Shown: positions 10,183 to 19,546, numbered from the stretch's first letter. The stretch: 64,000 nt of DNA from Pseudomonas paraeruginosa PA7 (GCF_000017205.1 NC_009656.1:4406001-4470000); one strand, 5' to 3'. A program made the numbers and translations. The notes: generated from the letters alone by a model not told the origin.

Positions 10183-13100
10183 TCAGTCCGGCATCCAGGC
10201 TTGTCTCCAGGCTCGCAGGTGGTCGCCTTCCAGCATCCAGTCGGCCAGCACCCGTTCGCGCAGGGCATCCCCGGCCCTTGCCGCGGCGTCGAGATCGCGG
10301 GTGTGCAGGCGGATCGCCTCGACCCAGTCGCGGAAACGGTTCTTCACCCGCGTCACCGGCAGATCGTCCTGGTAGCAGCGCACGTCGCTGCAGACCACCG
10401 GGAAACCGCAGGCGCCGTATTCCAGCAGGCGCAGGTTGCTCTTGCACTCGTTGAACAGGTTCTGCTCCACCGGCGCCAGCGCCAGGTCGAGATCGAGAGC
10501 CGCCAATGCTCGCGGATAGCGTTCGATAGGCACCCCCGCATGCACTTCCCTGACGAAGGGACGAATGGAGGGCGGGCACATGCCGAAGAACACCCAGTCG
10601 ACTTCGTCGGCCAGTTCCCTGACCACGTCGGCGATCAGTTCCAGGTCACCGGTATGGCTCGAGCCGCCCGCCCAACCGACACGCGGCCGCTCGCCGCGCC
10701 GCCGCTGCGCCCGCAGCCCCTGCCACCACCCCACCGGCAGGCGGTTCTCGATCACCCGGATATCCGGGTGGAGACCGTCGAAGGCCTCTGCCAGGACCGG
10801 CGTCGACACCACGAAGCGGTCGACGTAACCCAGCCCGCGACGCAACGTGCGCAGGATGTCCTTCGGCAGGTGCTGGCGATGGGCGCTCTTGAGGGGCACG
10901 TTGGGCAGATAGTCGTCCAGCTCGTAGACCTTGAAGGCCCGCGAGAACGCCTGCATCCGCCGCATGGCCTCGAGGCGTTCCTCGCCGACCTGGCGCTGCA
11001 AAACCACCACGTCCGGGTCGTAGCGCTCCAGATCGGCCACGTGCATCAGGCCGATCGACAGCGCACCGTCGATGGACGCTGACTCGCGCAACGCGCTGAA
11101 CGGCTGGATCACCCGGTAGTGGCCGCAGCCGAACAGGTCGGCGGGGTGCGCCAGGACGGTGGGCAGAGGCCGCCACGCCTGCAACGGGCGCCAGGCCAGT
11201 TGCGGGTCGGCCAGCTTGAAACCGCCCTCGGCCTGCAACGAGAAGCCCGGGTTATAGGCGGGATCGCGCGCCAACAACGGTAGCCAGCGCGCATACAACG
11301 CATCTTCTTCCTCGACGCTCGCCGCCGACGCGGCAGGCGCATCGAGCAACAACCGCGCGCGCGGCGTCCATACGTTCAGGTAGCCCGCCTGGACCGCCCG
11401 CAGGCAAAGGTCGATATCGTCCCAGCGCGTCAGTGCCTCGTCGAAACCGCCCAACTCGAGGAACAACTCACGGCGCATCAACAGACATTCGCCCCCCACC
11501 GCCGAGTAGTTCTGGTCCACCTGCAGGCGCTGCAGGTAACCGGCGTCCTCGTGCGAGCGCCCTTCGAAAGCCCGCCCGGCCGGCCCGCACAAGCCGAGCA
11601 GCCAGCCGGCGTGACAGACTCGTCCGTCCGCCGCCAGGAGCTTGGCTCCTACCGCGCCGACTTCCGGGCGCTGGCCGTGGTTGAGCAACTGCTGCAGCCA
11701 GCCCTTGTCGAGGACGCCGCTTCCGGCATCGAGCCAGAGCAGGAATTCGCCGCGCGCCCGGGACGCCGCCAGGTTGCGCAGAGCCGCGCGGGACAACTGC
11801 CCATCGCCTCGCAGCACCCGCACCTGCTCGACGCCCATGCCCTCGACGGCGAGCAGCCATTCGCAAACGTCGGCCGCTTCGCCACCCTGTTCCAGCAGGA
11901 GGATTTCGTAGTTGGGATAGGCGGTATTCTCCAGTACGGTTTCTACGCATCGCTGGAGCTGCGCCAGGCGCTCTCCGGCCAGCACGAGGATGCTTACCGA
12001 CGGTTGGCCGGCGTGACCGTAGTCCAGCTCGTAGCGCCCCGGCAGCCGGCTTCCGACTGTCGCCTGCGCGTAACCACGGGCGCGCAGGTGGCCTTCGATC
12101 GCCGCGCGTTCGGCGGCGCTGTCGTGCAGGCGCAGCGCTTCGCCAGCCAACAGGGGTTCGCTGATATGACCGATACAGCCCAGGCCCTGCTGCTCGACGA
12201 GACGCAGCTGGTAGGCCAGCTCGAAGGCCTCGCCGGCGGTCTCGTCGAATCCGCCCGTGGCGAGCAGCGGCTCGCGGCGGAACAACCAGTGCCGGGACAG
12301 GCCGGCGGGAAAACTCAGCAGGAGATCGAGATTCAGGTCCGGGCGCAACGCCGCGCCCAGCTCGCCATCATCCAGGCGCATGAGTTCGTCGGCGTACACC
12401 GCCTGGCAGTTTTCCGGTGCCGCCAGCAAGTCCAGCGCCGCCACCAGCAGGCCGCTCGGGGTGAACTCGACGCCGGCCTCGACCAGCACCAGCCAGTCCG
12501 CCTCCAGTCGCGCCAGCACCTGATTGACCGCCGTCGCCGGCCCCACCGCCGGATCGAAGGCGATCGCCCCGCTCCGCTGGCCGGCCTCCGGCGAGAACAG
12601 GCAGGTTTCGACATTGCGGTACAGGCTGGCGCCTTCCAGGCTCGCCAGGGTGCGCTCCACGCCCTCCGCATCGCCCCGGGCATCGATGATCAGCACCGCG
12701 AGGCGCGGGCCGCCGCCCTGTTCTTCCAGGTGGCGGTCGATCAATGCCTGCTGCACGCCCTCCGGCCGCCGCGCCTCCAGCCAGGTGGACAGCGTCACAC
12801 TGCCGAAACCCGCCGCCCGCTGCAGGGCGGCGAGCAGGTTGACCGGCTTGAACAGCCGCGCGCTCAACCGGGTGATCGGCGCGCTCCGGACGAAGCGGTT
12901 ATCGCCGGACTGGCGATACCAGCCCAGCTCGCGAATGGCGAGGCGGAAGTCCTCGTGGCCCTTCTCGCCGATGCCGGGCTGGTCGCGGCCGATCTGGCTG
13001 AACTGCTGGCGGGAAACCCGGAAACGGGTCAGAGGCCGCGACAGGAAGGCCAGGTCGCCACGCTGCAGCAACTGAGCGCACATGGCCAGGTCGCCCACCC

Positions 13101-13686
13101 AGTGGATGTGACGGCCATTGAGGATCATCAATTGATCACAGATCGGCAGCAGTGCGCCGCGCCGGGCCATGATGCAGCTGGGCTCGCCGATGAAGTTGAT
13201 CGTATGGTCGGCCAGGAAAGAAACCAGTTCGCGGCCATCGATGAGCACATCGCCGGCGAACGGGAAACAGGTCGCCAGAATGTCCGGCAGCCGCTGTCCT
13301 TCTTCGTCGATGCGCAACCGCCGCGACGAGGCCAGGACCACGTTCGGTTCGCGCTCCATCACCCCCACCAGCGCCTCGACGCAGTCGGGCTGCAACACAT
13401 CGTCATCGTGCAGGAACTTGACGTATTCGCCCTCGGCCAGGCGGATGCCCTTGGCCGTGCTGCCCAGTTCCCCCAGGCGCGTATCGTTGCGATGGTAGCG
13501 GATCGGGAATGCCGCACTGGCGCGTTTCTCCTCGACCAGCGCCGCGATCCGCCCATCTTCGCTGTCATCGCAGATGATCAGTTCCAGCTCCGGATAGGTC
13601 TGGCCAAGCACGCTGTCGAGGGCTTCCTCGAAGTATTCGAACTTGTAGGTCGGCATGACGATGCTGACGAGGGTAGCTGAACTCAT
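10183..13686 (-). CDS. orfN: OrfN, multi-module flagellin glycosyltransferase
   Basis: This 1167-residue cytoplasmic protein is the glycosyltransferase that in a-type strains starts O-glycosylation of flagellin, attaching rhamnose. Four glycosyltransferase-like modules can be seen. An N-terminal GT2 domain (about 5-200) has SIVMPTYKFEYFEEALDSVL and acidic FLHDDDVL. A degenerate GT2-like module (about 330-530) has WLVLVEAGVEF where an acidic motif is expected. A third GT2 domain (about 560-800) has LLWLDAGSGVL and ALTRWDDIDLCLRAV. A C-terminal GT4-like domain (about 850-1165) starts near HPADLFGCGHYRV and includes VGWAGGSSHTGDLELI. I chose the start at 13686 over 13698 because GGATGG lies 8 bp before it. 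It lies directly upstream of fliC. Confidence 0.92.
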   Translation of the reverse strand: MSSATLVSIVMPTYKFEYFEEALDSVLGQTYPELELIICDDSEDGRIAALVEEKRASAAFPIRYHRNDTRLGELGSTAKGIRLAEGEYVKFLHDDDVLQPDCVEALVGVMEREPNVVLASSRRLRIDEEGQRLPDILATCFPFAGDVLIDGRELVSFLADHTINFIGEPSCIMARRGALLPICDQLMILNGRHIHWVGDLAMCAQLLQRGDLAFLSRPLTRFRVSRQQFSQIGRDQPGIGEKGHEDFRLAIRELGWYRQSGDNRFVRSAPITRLSARLFKPVNLLAALQRAAGFGSVTLSTWLEARRPEGVQQALIDRHLEEQGGGPRLAVLIIDARGDAEGVERTLASLEGASLYRNVETCLFSPEAGQRSGAIAFDPAVGPATAVNQVLARLEADWLVLVEAGVEFTPSGLLVAALDLLAAPENCQAVYADELMRLDDGELGAALRPDLNLDLLLSFPAGLSRHWLFRREPLLATGGFDETAGEAFELAYQLRLVEQQGLGCIGHISEPLLAGEALRLHDSAAERAAIEGHLRARGYAQATVGSRLPGRYELDYGHAGQPSVSILVLAGERLAQLQRCVETVLENTAYPNYEILLLEQGGEAADVCEWLLAVEGMGVEQVRVLRGDGQLSRAALRNLAASRARGEFLLWLDAGSGVLDKGWLQQLLNHGQRPEVGAVGAKLLAADGRVCHAGWLLGLCGPAGRAFEGRSHEDAGYLQRLQVDQNYSAVGGECLLMRRELFLELGGFDEALTRWDDIDLCLRAVQAGYLNVWTPRARLLLDAPAASAASVEEEDALYARWLPLLARDPAYNPGFSLQAEGGFKLADPQLAWRPLQAWRPLPTVLAHPADLFGCGHYRVIQPFSALRESASIDGALSIGLMHVADLERYDPDVVVLQRQVGEERLEAMRRMQAFSRAFKVYELDDYLPNVPLKSAHRQHLPKDILRTLRRGLGYVDRFVVSTPVLAEAFDGLHPDIRVIENRLPVGWWQGLRAQRRRGERPRVGWAGGSSHTGDLELIADVVRELADEVDWVFFGMCPPSIRPFVREVHAGVPIERYPRALAALDLDLALAPVEQNLFNECKSNLRLLEYGACGFPVVCSDVRCYQDDLPVTRVKNRFRDWVEAIRLHTRDLDAAARAGDALRERVLADWMLEGDHLRAWRQAWMPD

Positions 13687-13811
13687 TTGATCGACCATCC
13701 GATTGATTGAAGCCCCAACGCTTCACTCCTCCGCTATCAGCGACAACTTCCACAGACGTGCCCCGACCCTGTCGGATTTCCGTCCGCATGCAGACTGGAA
13801 GCGGTTTTTCG

Positions 13812-14438
13812 TCACGCTCCCGGCAGAACCCGTACCGGTTGCTCGAACATCGGCGAGTAGAACGTCATGTCGGCGATGCTGCCGCTGTAGTGACGCTGCA
13901 GGTTCAGGTAGCAATGAGCCCCCACCCGGGTCATCCGGGCCAGGCTGGAATTCGCGCATATCGTGGTGAAGTCGCCCACCGAAGCGCCCTCCCGGATAGA
14001 CACGTTCGCTTCCAGGGTAACGAAGCGGCCGAGCGTCACGTCCTCGCTCAGGACCACATTGGGCCGCAGCACGCAGTATTCGCCCAGCGTCGCGTTCGGT
14101 CCGATGGCACAGCCACTCTGGACGATCACGTTGTCCCCCAGCACCGCCGTCGGATCGATCTCGGCGCGCGGCGAAACCACCGAGGCCGGCTCGTAGCCGA
14201 GAGCTGCGATGGCCTCCGCCAAGGCGCGCCGGACATCGTTGATATAGAACTCGTTGACTACCACACAGACCTGCCACTCCTGCGGGTCGAAACGACCGAG
14301 CGCGGAAAGATTGAAGTGGTAGTAGTCGGTGCAGGGGATCTCCAGCATTTCCATCTGTCGCTGTGGCCATACCTGTCGCGCCAGCGAGTGGATCCCGCGC
14401 AGAGAACTGTCGGGACCGAGAACCAGCAGGGATTTCAT
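13812..14438 (-). CDS. orfH: OrfH, PglD-type left-handed beta-helix acetyltransferase
   Basis: The 208-residue product has an N-terminal sugar-binding-like region (MKSLLVLGPDSSLRGI) and, from about residue 85, hexapeptide repeats of the left-handed beta-helix (PTAVLGDNVIVQSGCAIGPNA, then ATLGEYCVLRPNVVLSEDV). This is the layout of PglD/NeuD acetyltransferases acting on amino sugars. The ATG overlaps the orfG stop (ATGA). It is one of the island genes reported as polymorphic between strains. It is diverged from OrfE, so the two probably acylate different positions or substrates. The substrate is unknown. Confidence 0.82.
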   Translation of the reverse strand: MKSLLVLGPDSSLRGIHSLARQVWPQRQMEMLEIPCTDYYHFNLSALGRFDPQEWQVCVVVNEFYINDVRRALAEAIAALGYEPASVVSPRAEIDPTAVLGDNVIVQSGCAIGPNATLGEYCVLRPNVVLSEDVTLGRFVTLEANVSIREGASVGDFTTICANSSLARMTRVGAHCYLNLQRHYSGSIADMTFYSPMFEQPVRVLPGA

Positions 14439-15634
14439 GATGCGTCCTCTCCAGCCAGTCGTTGCATGTACCACTTGCCCATGGCGGCCAGGGGGGCTTC
14501 ATGGTCGCCCATGATGCCGATTGTGGTGGCGCTCTTCAGCGCACGCTGCAATTCAGTCAGCAATACCGAGTCCTCGTCGATCACCCGCTTTTCCGCGTGA
14601 TGGATGCCCCAGAGCAGATGGGGCTGCGGCGGCACTTCCGGCTTGAGCCTGGAAGTGAAGACCCACGAGTGATATTCGATGCGGTCCGGCGCGAGCGGCA
14701 CGTACTGCTGGAGATAGAAATGCTCGCCATGGATCGAGCCGAAGTTCATGTTGGGAAAAAGCTTGCAGTTGAAGAACGCCCCCCTGCTATTGGACGCTTC
14801 GACCAACGAGGAGAACCAACGAGGAACATAGGGCATCGAGGCGCGCTCATACAAGGAAAGATCCTTCAGGCATACCTCGTCCAGGACGGCCGCGACAGTG
14901 GCTTCGATATCGATGGCTTCTTCTTCGGCCGTTCCTGCTTCGAGCGGTTCCCGCACCTCAACGCCCGAGGGAGACAACGCACCGGCAGGAGCCTTGATCA
15001 CTCCATCGCTGGAGTATTGCAACAGCGGAGCCAAGGTGTGCGGATGCACGAATCGGAAATGATTCCAGTCAAGAATGTTCTCGAAGTTCAGTTTCCAGTT
15101 GTAATGATTGATGAAGCGGGTATACGAGACCTGGGGCGCAAAATGCGCGGAACTGCTCGTCAAGAATTCGAGTATCTCGCTGGAGAATTGCTCGGCGATA
15201 GGTAATGGCTGCTCGGAAAGACTGACGAAAACGAAGCTTCCAACCACCTCCAACGCATAACGCTGCAATCTGGCGTTGTCCCTCTCCGTCTTGCATATGT
15301 TGTAGAGCCCTGCACTCGGGATCCCCCGCAAGGCGCCATCCTCCCGATAGCCCCAACCATGATAGGGGCAGATCATCTTGCGCACTCCATGGTCCGCCGT
15401 CTGGATCGGCATGCCGCGGTGTGCACAGGCATTGCGAAACGCCCTCAACTGCCCCTTGACGTTCTGCACCAGCACCGGCGTGCCACTGAAGTTGCGGGTG
15501 ATGAAACTGTCTTCGGCCGCCAGTTGCTGGGTCAACCCCGCCAGCAGCCATAAACGACCGAAGATCTCCCGCTGCTCCCGCTCGAACCAGTCCTGCTCGG
15601 TGTAGCAGGCCGGCGGCAATACCGGCTTGATCAT
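14435..15634 (-). CDS. orfG: OrfG, Rieske non-heme iron oxygenase alpha-subunit-like protein
   Basis: This 399-residue enzyme resembles Rieske-type oxygenases. The N-terminal Rieske domain has the 2Fe-2S ligands C70-x-H72 (NACAHRG) and C89-x2-H92 (CPYHGWGY). The C-terminal domain has the mononuclear iron motif within NILDWNHFRFVHPHT. No ferredoxin or reductase gene is nearby, so electrons would come from elsewhere. In this island it probably hydroxylates or oxidatively alters a sugar or its acyl chain; the substrate is inference. The ATG overlaps the orfF stop by four bases, indicating translational coupling in the orfA-orfH operon. Confidence 0.87.
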   Translation of the reverse strand: MIKPVLPPACYTEQDWFEREQREIFGRLWLLAGLTQQLAAEDSFITRNFSGTPVLVQNVKGQLRAFRNACAHRGMPIQTADHGVRKMICPYHGWGYREDGALRGIPSAGLYNICKTERDNARLQRYALEVVGSFVFVSLSEQPLPIAEQFSSEILEFLTSSSAHFAPQVSYTRFINHYNWKLNFENILDWNHFRFVHPHTLAPLLQYSSDGVIKAPAGALSPSGVEVREPLEAGTAEEEAIDIEATVAAVLDEVCLKDLSLYERASMPYVPRWFSSLVEASNSRGAFFNCKLFPNMNFGSIHGEHFYLQQYVPLAPDRIEYHSWVFTSRLKPEVPPQPHLLWGIHHAEKRVIDEDSVLLTELQRALKSATTIGIMGDHEAPLAAMGKWYMQRLAGEDAS

Positions 15635-16809
15635 GACCGGGCCTCGGCATAGAGGATGCTGTCGAAGTAGTAATACGAGTGGTGACGCAGGCGCAGTTCG
15701 TAAGAGGGTTCGATTTCGTCCAGCAGACGGGCGATGTCCAGCAGGTCATCCGCGTAGTGGTAACCGGTTATCGCCAATCGCGGACGATGTGTCGCGATCA
15801 GCCTGCGCCCTCCCCGTAGCACACTGGTCTCGTGTCCTTCGACATCCATCTTGATGAAGGTCGCATGGTCGACCATATCGTCCAGCGGTACCGCCTGGAT
15901 CCGCACATTGCCGCTCTGGTCGATGCGGCTCCCCATCGTGCCGGTTTGGGCGAACTGCAGCGTCGACCGGGTATCGGACAGCGCCATGTTGTAGGCATGG
16001 AAATTGTCGAGCATGGCGAAATAACCTCGCTCGAGTGCCGAGTAGTTTTCAGCGTCCGGCTCGAACGCATGGATCGCCTGGTATTGCCAGCGGGTAGCCG
16101 TCAGGAATTTGCCGATCGTGGTACCGACATGGGCTCCAACATCCACCAGCACTTCCTCGCCACCCAGCCTGAAGGTGTCGACCTCGCCGGCGGCATAAGG
16201 TGAGAAGTACTCGTCCTCCAGGCTGCAGAGCACCGGCAGGACCGCCTTGCGGTCGAGCGTCAGGCGCAACTCCAGCAGCGCGCCGAGGGTACGGATGCTC
16301 AGCGGATCATGGAGTCGCCGGGCCAGAGCCAGATAGTCGTCCAGGCGCTCCAGCGTTGCCGCGCGCATGCAGGCGGCCGTCTGGTAGATCACTGGCAGGC
16401 CGAGGAAGTCCAGCAGCGGGATGACGTCCAGCTCCTGCGCTCCTGCCCGTCGGCAAGCTTGCGAGAAGAAGCAGGCGGCAAACACCGAGTTCCCCAGGTT
16501 CACCGCAAGCGCCCCGGGCCGGCGACGCGCCTCGTCGATGAACCCGCGGGTATCGAGCACCCGGTGTTCGCCGAACGCTTGCTGGCGACTGGCCAAGCCA
16601 TCGTCGACGTACGCCACGTCGATCCCTGCCTCACCCAGCCTACGCGCGATACTTTCCGCAAAGCTCAATCCCAGGAACGAGGTGGGGCCCAGCAGATAAG
16701 CGCAGCGTGCCTGTCCGAGCATCTCCGGATGCAGGCCGCCGCCGCTCGCGCCGCCGGTCCACCCCATGAGCTGCGCCTCGAATCGTGCCAATGCCTGATC
16801 ACGGCTCAT
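15631..16809 (-). CDS. orfF: OrfF, FkbM-family methyltransferase with extra N-terminal domain
   Basis: The C-terminal half of this 392-residue protein (about 205-390) is an FkbM-type SAM methyltransferase, with VDVGAHVGTTIGKFL, AFEPDAENY and TFIKMDVEGHETSVLRGGRRL. The first 200 residues form a separate domain with a nucleotide-fold-like start (CAYLLGPTSFLGLSFAESIA) and AVNLGNSVFAACFFSQA, which I do not recognise. Related viosamine-type flagellin sugars in P. syringae carry an O-methyl group, so O-methylation of the glycan is a reasonable inference. The gene lies 9 bp after orfE. Confidence 0.83.
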   Translation of the reverse strand: MSRDQALARFEAQLMGWTGGASGGGLHPEMLGQARCAYLLGPTSFLGLSFAESIARRLGEAGIDVAYVDDGLASRQQAFGEHRVLDTRGFIDEARRRPGALAVNLGNSVFAACFFSQACRRAGAQELDVIPLLDFLGLPVIYQTAACMRAATLERLDDYLALARRLHDPLSIRTLGALLELRLTLDRKAVLPVLCSLEDEYFSPYAAGEVDTFRLGGEEVLVDVGAHVGTTIGKFLTATRWQYQAIHAFEPDAENYSALERGYFAMLDNFHAYNMALSDTRSTLQFAQTGTMGSRIDQSGNVRIQAVPLDDMVDHATFIKMDVEGHETSVLRGGRRLIATHRPRLAITGYHYADDLLDIARLLDEIEPSYELRLRHHSYYYFDSILYAEARS

Positions 16810-16818
16810 GCTGACTCC

Positions 16819-17457
16819 TCACTTGGAAAATATGATCCGCGCCGGATTGCCGAACACCGTGACACCTGCCGGTACGTCATTGACCACGACCGAACCGATA
16901 CCGACAGTGGCCCCATCGCCAATGCTGACATCCTTGGCGATGGTCGCGCGCGGATGGATGCTGGCGCCGTGTCCGACACGGACACCGCCAGCCAGGAAGG
17001 TCATGGCCCCCAGCATGGCGTGGTCGCCGATGGTCACGTCATGCCCCAGAACCACATAGGTATCGATGTAGACGCAACGGCCGATCTCGCTGTCCACCGA
17101 AAGAACGGCGCCCGGAGTGATGAACGTCCCCGCGCCGATGCGGGTCCGCGCACCGATGAAAGCCTGCTCGGAGTAGGTGGCAAGCTCGGCGCCCTGCGCC
17201 AGCAACGGGGCGAGCAAACGCTCGCGCAGCCCCGGGTCGCCAACGGCGGGAATGAACGCCTCGCCGGGGCGGACCTGGTAGTCGAGTGGACTACCTAGCA
17301 GCGGAGCCGCGATATCGTCCGGCAGCCGCAGGTCGGGACGGGTGTCGAGAAAGCCGGCCAACGCATATTGCTCGCCGAAACCCGCATCATTGGCCAGGAC
17401 GTTGTAAACCACCCGGCCCAGCCCCCCGGCACCGACGATTAACAGCTTCTTGCGCAT
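16819..17457 (-). CDS. orfE: OrfE, PglD/NeuD-family sugar O/N-acyltransferase
   Basis: The 212-residue product has an N-terminal Rossmann-like sugar-binding part (MRKKLLIVGAGGLGRVVYNVL) and a C-terminal left-handed beta-helix. The repeats run from about residue 95, including IGARTRIGAGTFITPGAVL and IHPRATIAKDVSIGDGATVG, and end in VPAGVTVFGNPARII. This is the standard layout of acetyltransferases that modify nucleotide-linked amino sugars, so the 4-amino group made by OrfA is a likely target. I chose the ATG at 17457, 4 bp after the orfD stop; the longer reading from 17556 runs into orfD. Confidence 0.86.
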   Translation of the reverse strand: MRKKLLIVGAGGLGRVVYNVLANDAGFGEQYALAGFLDTRPDLRLPDDIAAPLLGSPLDYQVRPGEAFIPAVGDPGLRERLLAPLLAQGAELATYSEQAFIGARTRIGAGTFITPGAVLSVDSEIGRCVYIDTYVVLGHDVTIGDHAMLGAMTFLAGGVRVGHGASIHPRATIAKDVSIGDGATVGIGSVVVNDVPAGVTVFGNPARIIFSK

Positions 17458-17461
17458 CGAA

Positions 17462-18211
17462 TCACTCCACGGTGTGCCCGCCGTCGAGCACCAGCGCCCT
17501 GCCAGTGATCCAGCGACTGGCCGAAGACAGGAAGAAAATGGCGGCATTGGCGACATCCTCGGGCTGGCCGATACCCAGGGGATAACGGGCTATCGTAGCG
17601 TCCAGGCCGCCAGTGGTGGCCAAGGCTGCCTCCAGCATCGGAGTCCGGACCAGACCGGGGGCCACGCAGTTGACGCGAATGCTGCGACTGGCCAACTCCA
17701 CCGACAGGCTACGCGCCATACCTTCCACCGCGGCCTTGGACGCCGAATAGGCGCTCACGCCACGCACGCCGATATGTGCGGAGATCGAGGAGATGAACAG
17801 GATCGAGCCGCCGTTCGATATGCACTGTCGGGCCAGCAGATGGCGCGTCAGCAACATGGGCGCAATCACGTTCGTCGCCAGTTGGCTCTCGATATGCTCG
17901 CGACTGGCCATCCGCAACGGCGACAGCGCCGAGACTCCAGCGCTATGCACCAGGCCGTCGATCTTGCCGACCGCCCTGCTCAAGGCATCCACCTGCGCAT
18001 CGTCGTTCAGGTCCGCCGCCAGCATCCTGTGCGGCTCGCCGCCCAGCTCGTCGAGCACTGCCTGCAAACGCTCGCCGTTGCGTCCGCTGACGATCACCGT
18101 GGCGCCGGCGCCCGCGCAGCTCAGGGCAATCTGTCGCCCGATGCCCGACGAAGCGCCGGTGATCAGAATGGTTCGCCCCTGCAGGCCGAAAGCGCTCAGT
18201 ACTGTGTTCAT
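17462..18211 (-). CDS. orfD: OrfD, 3-oxoacyl-ACP reductase-like SDR
   Basis: A classical short-chain dehydrogenase of 249 residues with the NADP-binding TGASSGIG (18-25), NAG-like HSAGV (89-93) and the catalytic triad S142, Y155 and K159 (YSASK). It sits between an ACP/KAS III pair and sugar acyltransferases, so it most likely reduces the 3-oxoacyl-ACP made by OrfC to a 3-hydroxyacyl-ACP. That would supply a 3-hydroxybutyryl-type group for the amino sugar, as known for the modified viosamine of P. syringae. orfD is among the genes reported as polymorphic in short islands. Confidence 0.88.
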   Translation of the reverse strand: MNTVLSAFGLQGRTILITGASSGIGRQIALSCAGAGATVIVSGRNGERLQAVLDELGGEPHRMLAADLNDDAQVDALSRAVGKIDGLVHSAGVSALSPLRMASREHIESQLATNVIAPMLLTRHLLARQCISNGGSILFISSISAHIGVRGVSAYSASKAAVEGMARSLSVELASRSIRVNCVAPGLVRTPMLEAALATTGGLDATIARYPLGIGQPEDVANAAIFFLSSASRWITGRALVLDGGHTVE

Positions 18212-18224
18212 TGCCCAAAAGACC

Positions 18225-19265
18225 TCAGGACTCGATCAGGTCGGGGAACTTCGCCCCTTCGATATCCACCAGACAGGTACCCCAGGACAGGCCGATACCG
18301 AAGCCGCAGAGCAATACGCGATTGCGGCCGGCCTCGAGCTCCCGGTTGATCCGCGCGGTCATGGTCACCGGCAGCGAGGCGCCACTGGTGTTGCCGAAGT
18401 CGCGCAGGGTCGAGGGCACCTTTTCCGGCGGCAGGCCGAGCTTCTTGCGGATGGTCTCGTTGATCATCCGGTTGGCCTGGTGGAAGACGAAATAGTCAAC
18501 CTCGTCCTTGCTCGCCCCGGCGTAGTCGAGCAGCTTTTCCACCGCCGGCGGCACACGCTGGGTGGAGAAACTGAGCACGGCGGTGCCGTCGAGCTGCAGG
18601 TCGATGGCGCGGTGCCAATGGTCGTTTTCGTCCTCGCGGAACGGCATCAGGTGCTGCACGCCGACCGGTTCGCGATGCCCGCCTACCGGCAGGATGATGG
18701 CCTTGTAGCCACTGCCGTCGCTGTTCAGGTCGAAGTGCATCGGCGGCGCGCCTTCGCAGAACTCCAGCGCCGTCGCGGTGCCCGCGTCGGAGAAGATCGG
18801 GTCATTGACGCTGGCGCCACGGTCGCCGACCAGCACCAGGCCCTTCTTCACCCCGCCGGCGGCGATCAGCGAACCGAGCAGATTGAGAGCGAACGGATAG
18901 GCGGAGCAGCCCAGGTTGACGTCGAACGCCACGGTGGAATGCGGCAGCCCGAGGCGATCCTGGAGAATGATCGCGGTGGCCGGCGCCAGATAGTCGGGCG
19001 ACTGGGTCACGACGATCAGCGCATCGACCTCCTCGCGCTTCCACTCCAGGCTTTCCAGCAAGCGTTCGGTGGCGTCGAAGGCCAGGTCGGAGAAGCACTG
19101 CCACTCCTGTGCCATGCGCCGCGTCTCGATGCCGATGTTGCGCACCAGGCGCTCGCGCTCGGCGCGCAACTGCGGCTTGCAATCGGTCAGGTTGGAGATG
19201 ACGCGCCTGGGGACGCAGGTCGCCATCCCGGCGAAGCGGACGTTCTTCAGCGTGGAGGTGGCCAT
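18225..19265 (-). CDS. orfC: OrfC, 3-oxoacyl-ACP synthase III (FabH-like)
   Basis: The 346-residue protein is a KAS III-type condensing enzyme with catalytic Cys120 (VNLGCSAYPFAL), His in YFVFHQANRMI and Asn in DFGNTSGASLP. It would condense an acyl starter with malonyl-ACP carried by OrfB, giving a short 3-oxoacyl chain for transfer to a sugar. The ATG at 19265 lies 2 bp after the orfB stop. The longer reading from 19394 runs through orfB out of frame and was rejected. Confidence 0.91.
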   Translation of the reverse strand: MATSTLKNVRFAGMATCVPRRVISNLTDCKPQLRAERERLVRNIGIETRRMAQEWQCFSDLAFDATERLLESLEWKREEVDALIVVTQSPDYLAPATAIILQDRLGLPHSTVAFDVNLGCSAYPFALNLLGSLIAAGGVKKGLVLVGDRGASVNDPIFSDAGTATALEFCEGAPPMHFDLNSDGSGYKAIILPVGGHREPVGVQHLMPFREDENDHWHRAIDLQLDGTAVLSFSTQRVPPAVEKLLDYAGASKDEVDYFVFHQANRMINETIRKKLGLPPEKVPSTLRDFGNTSGASLPVTMTARINRELEAGRNRVLLCGFGIGLSWGTCLVDIEGAKFPDLIES

Positions 19266-19267
19266 GG

Positions 19268-19492
19268 TCAGAGTCCGAGCATCTGGTAGAGGTCGCCCAC
19301 CGTCCGCGCCTTGATCAGGTCGTCGCCGGTAATGGTCTTGCCGTATTCCATGTCGAACATGACGATGACCCCGAGGGCGGCCAGAGAATCCCATTCCGGC
19401 AGGTCTTCGAGCTGGGTGTCCAGGCTGACCTCCACGGGATTCTGGAAGTCGGTGGCGGAAAGGAAGTCTTCGATGAATTTTGCTTGGCTCAT
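19268..19492 (-). CDS. orfB: OrfB, dedicated acyl carrier protein
   Basis: This 74-residue acidic protein has the ACP phosphopantetheine motif PEWDSLAALGV, with Ser36 as the expected attachment site. The surrounding helices have the usual four-helix pattern (FIEDFLSATDF at the start, TVGDLYQMLGL at the end). It precedes orfC closely and probably carries the acyl chain built by OrfC and OrfD. It is separate from the housekeeping fatty-acid AcpP. Confidence 0.92.
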   Translation of the reverse strand: MSQAKFIEDFLSATDFQNPVEVSLDTQLEDLPEWDSLAALGVIVMFDMEYGKTITGDDLIKARTVGDLYQMLGL

Positions 19493-19546
19493 TTCTTGTC
19501 TACCTGAGTGAGGCGGTTGTTCATTCGGTTATCGGTCGCCGCGAGC

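Noticed and set aside
11551-13680. A 709-codon plus-strand open frame within orfN
   Set aside because: Antisense shadow of a glycosyltransferase gene, with amino-acid composition typical of such shadows.
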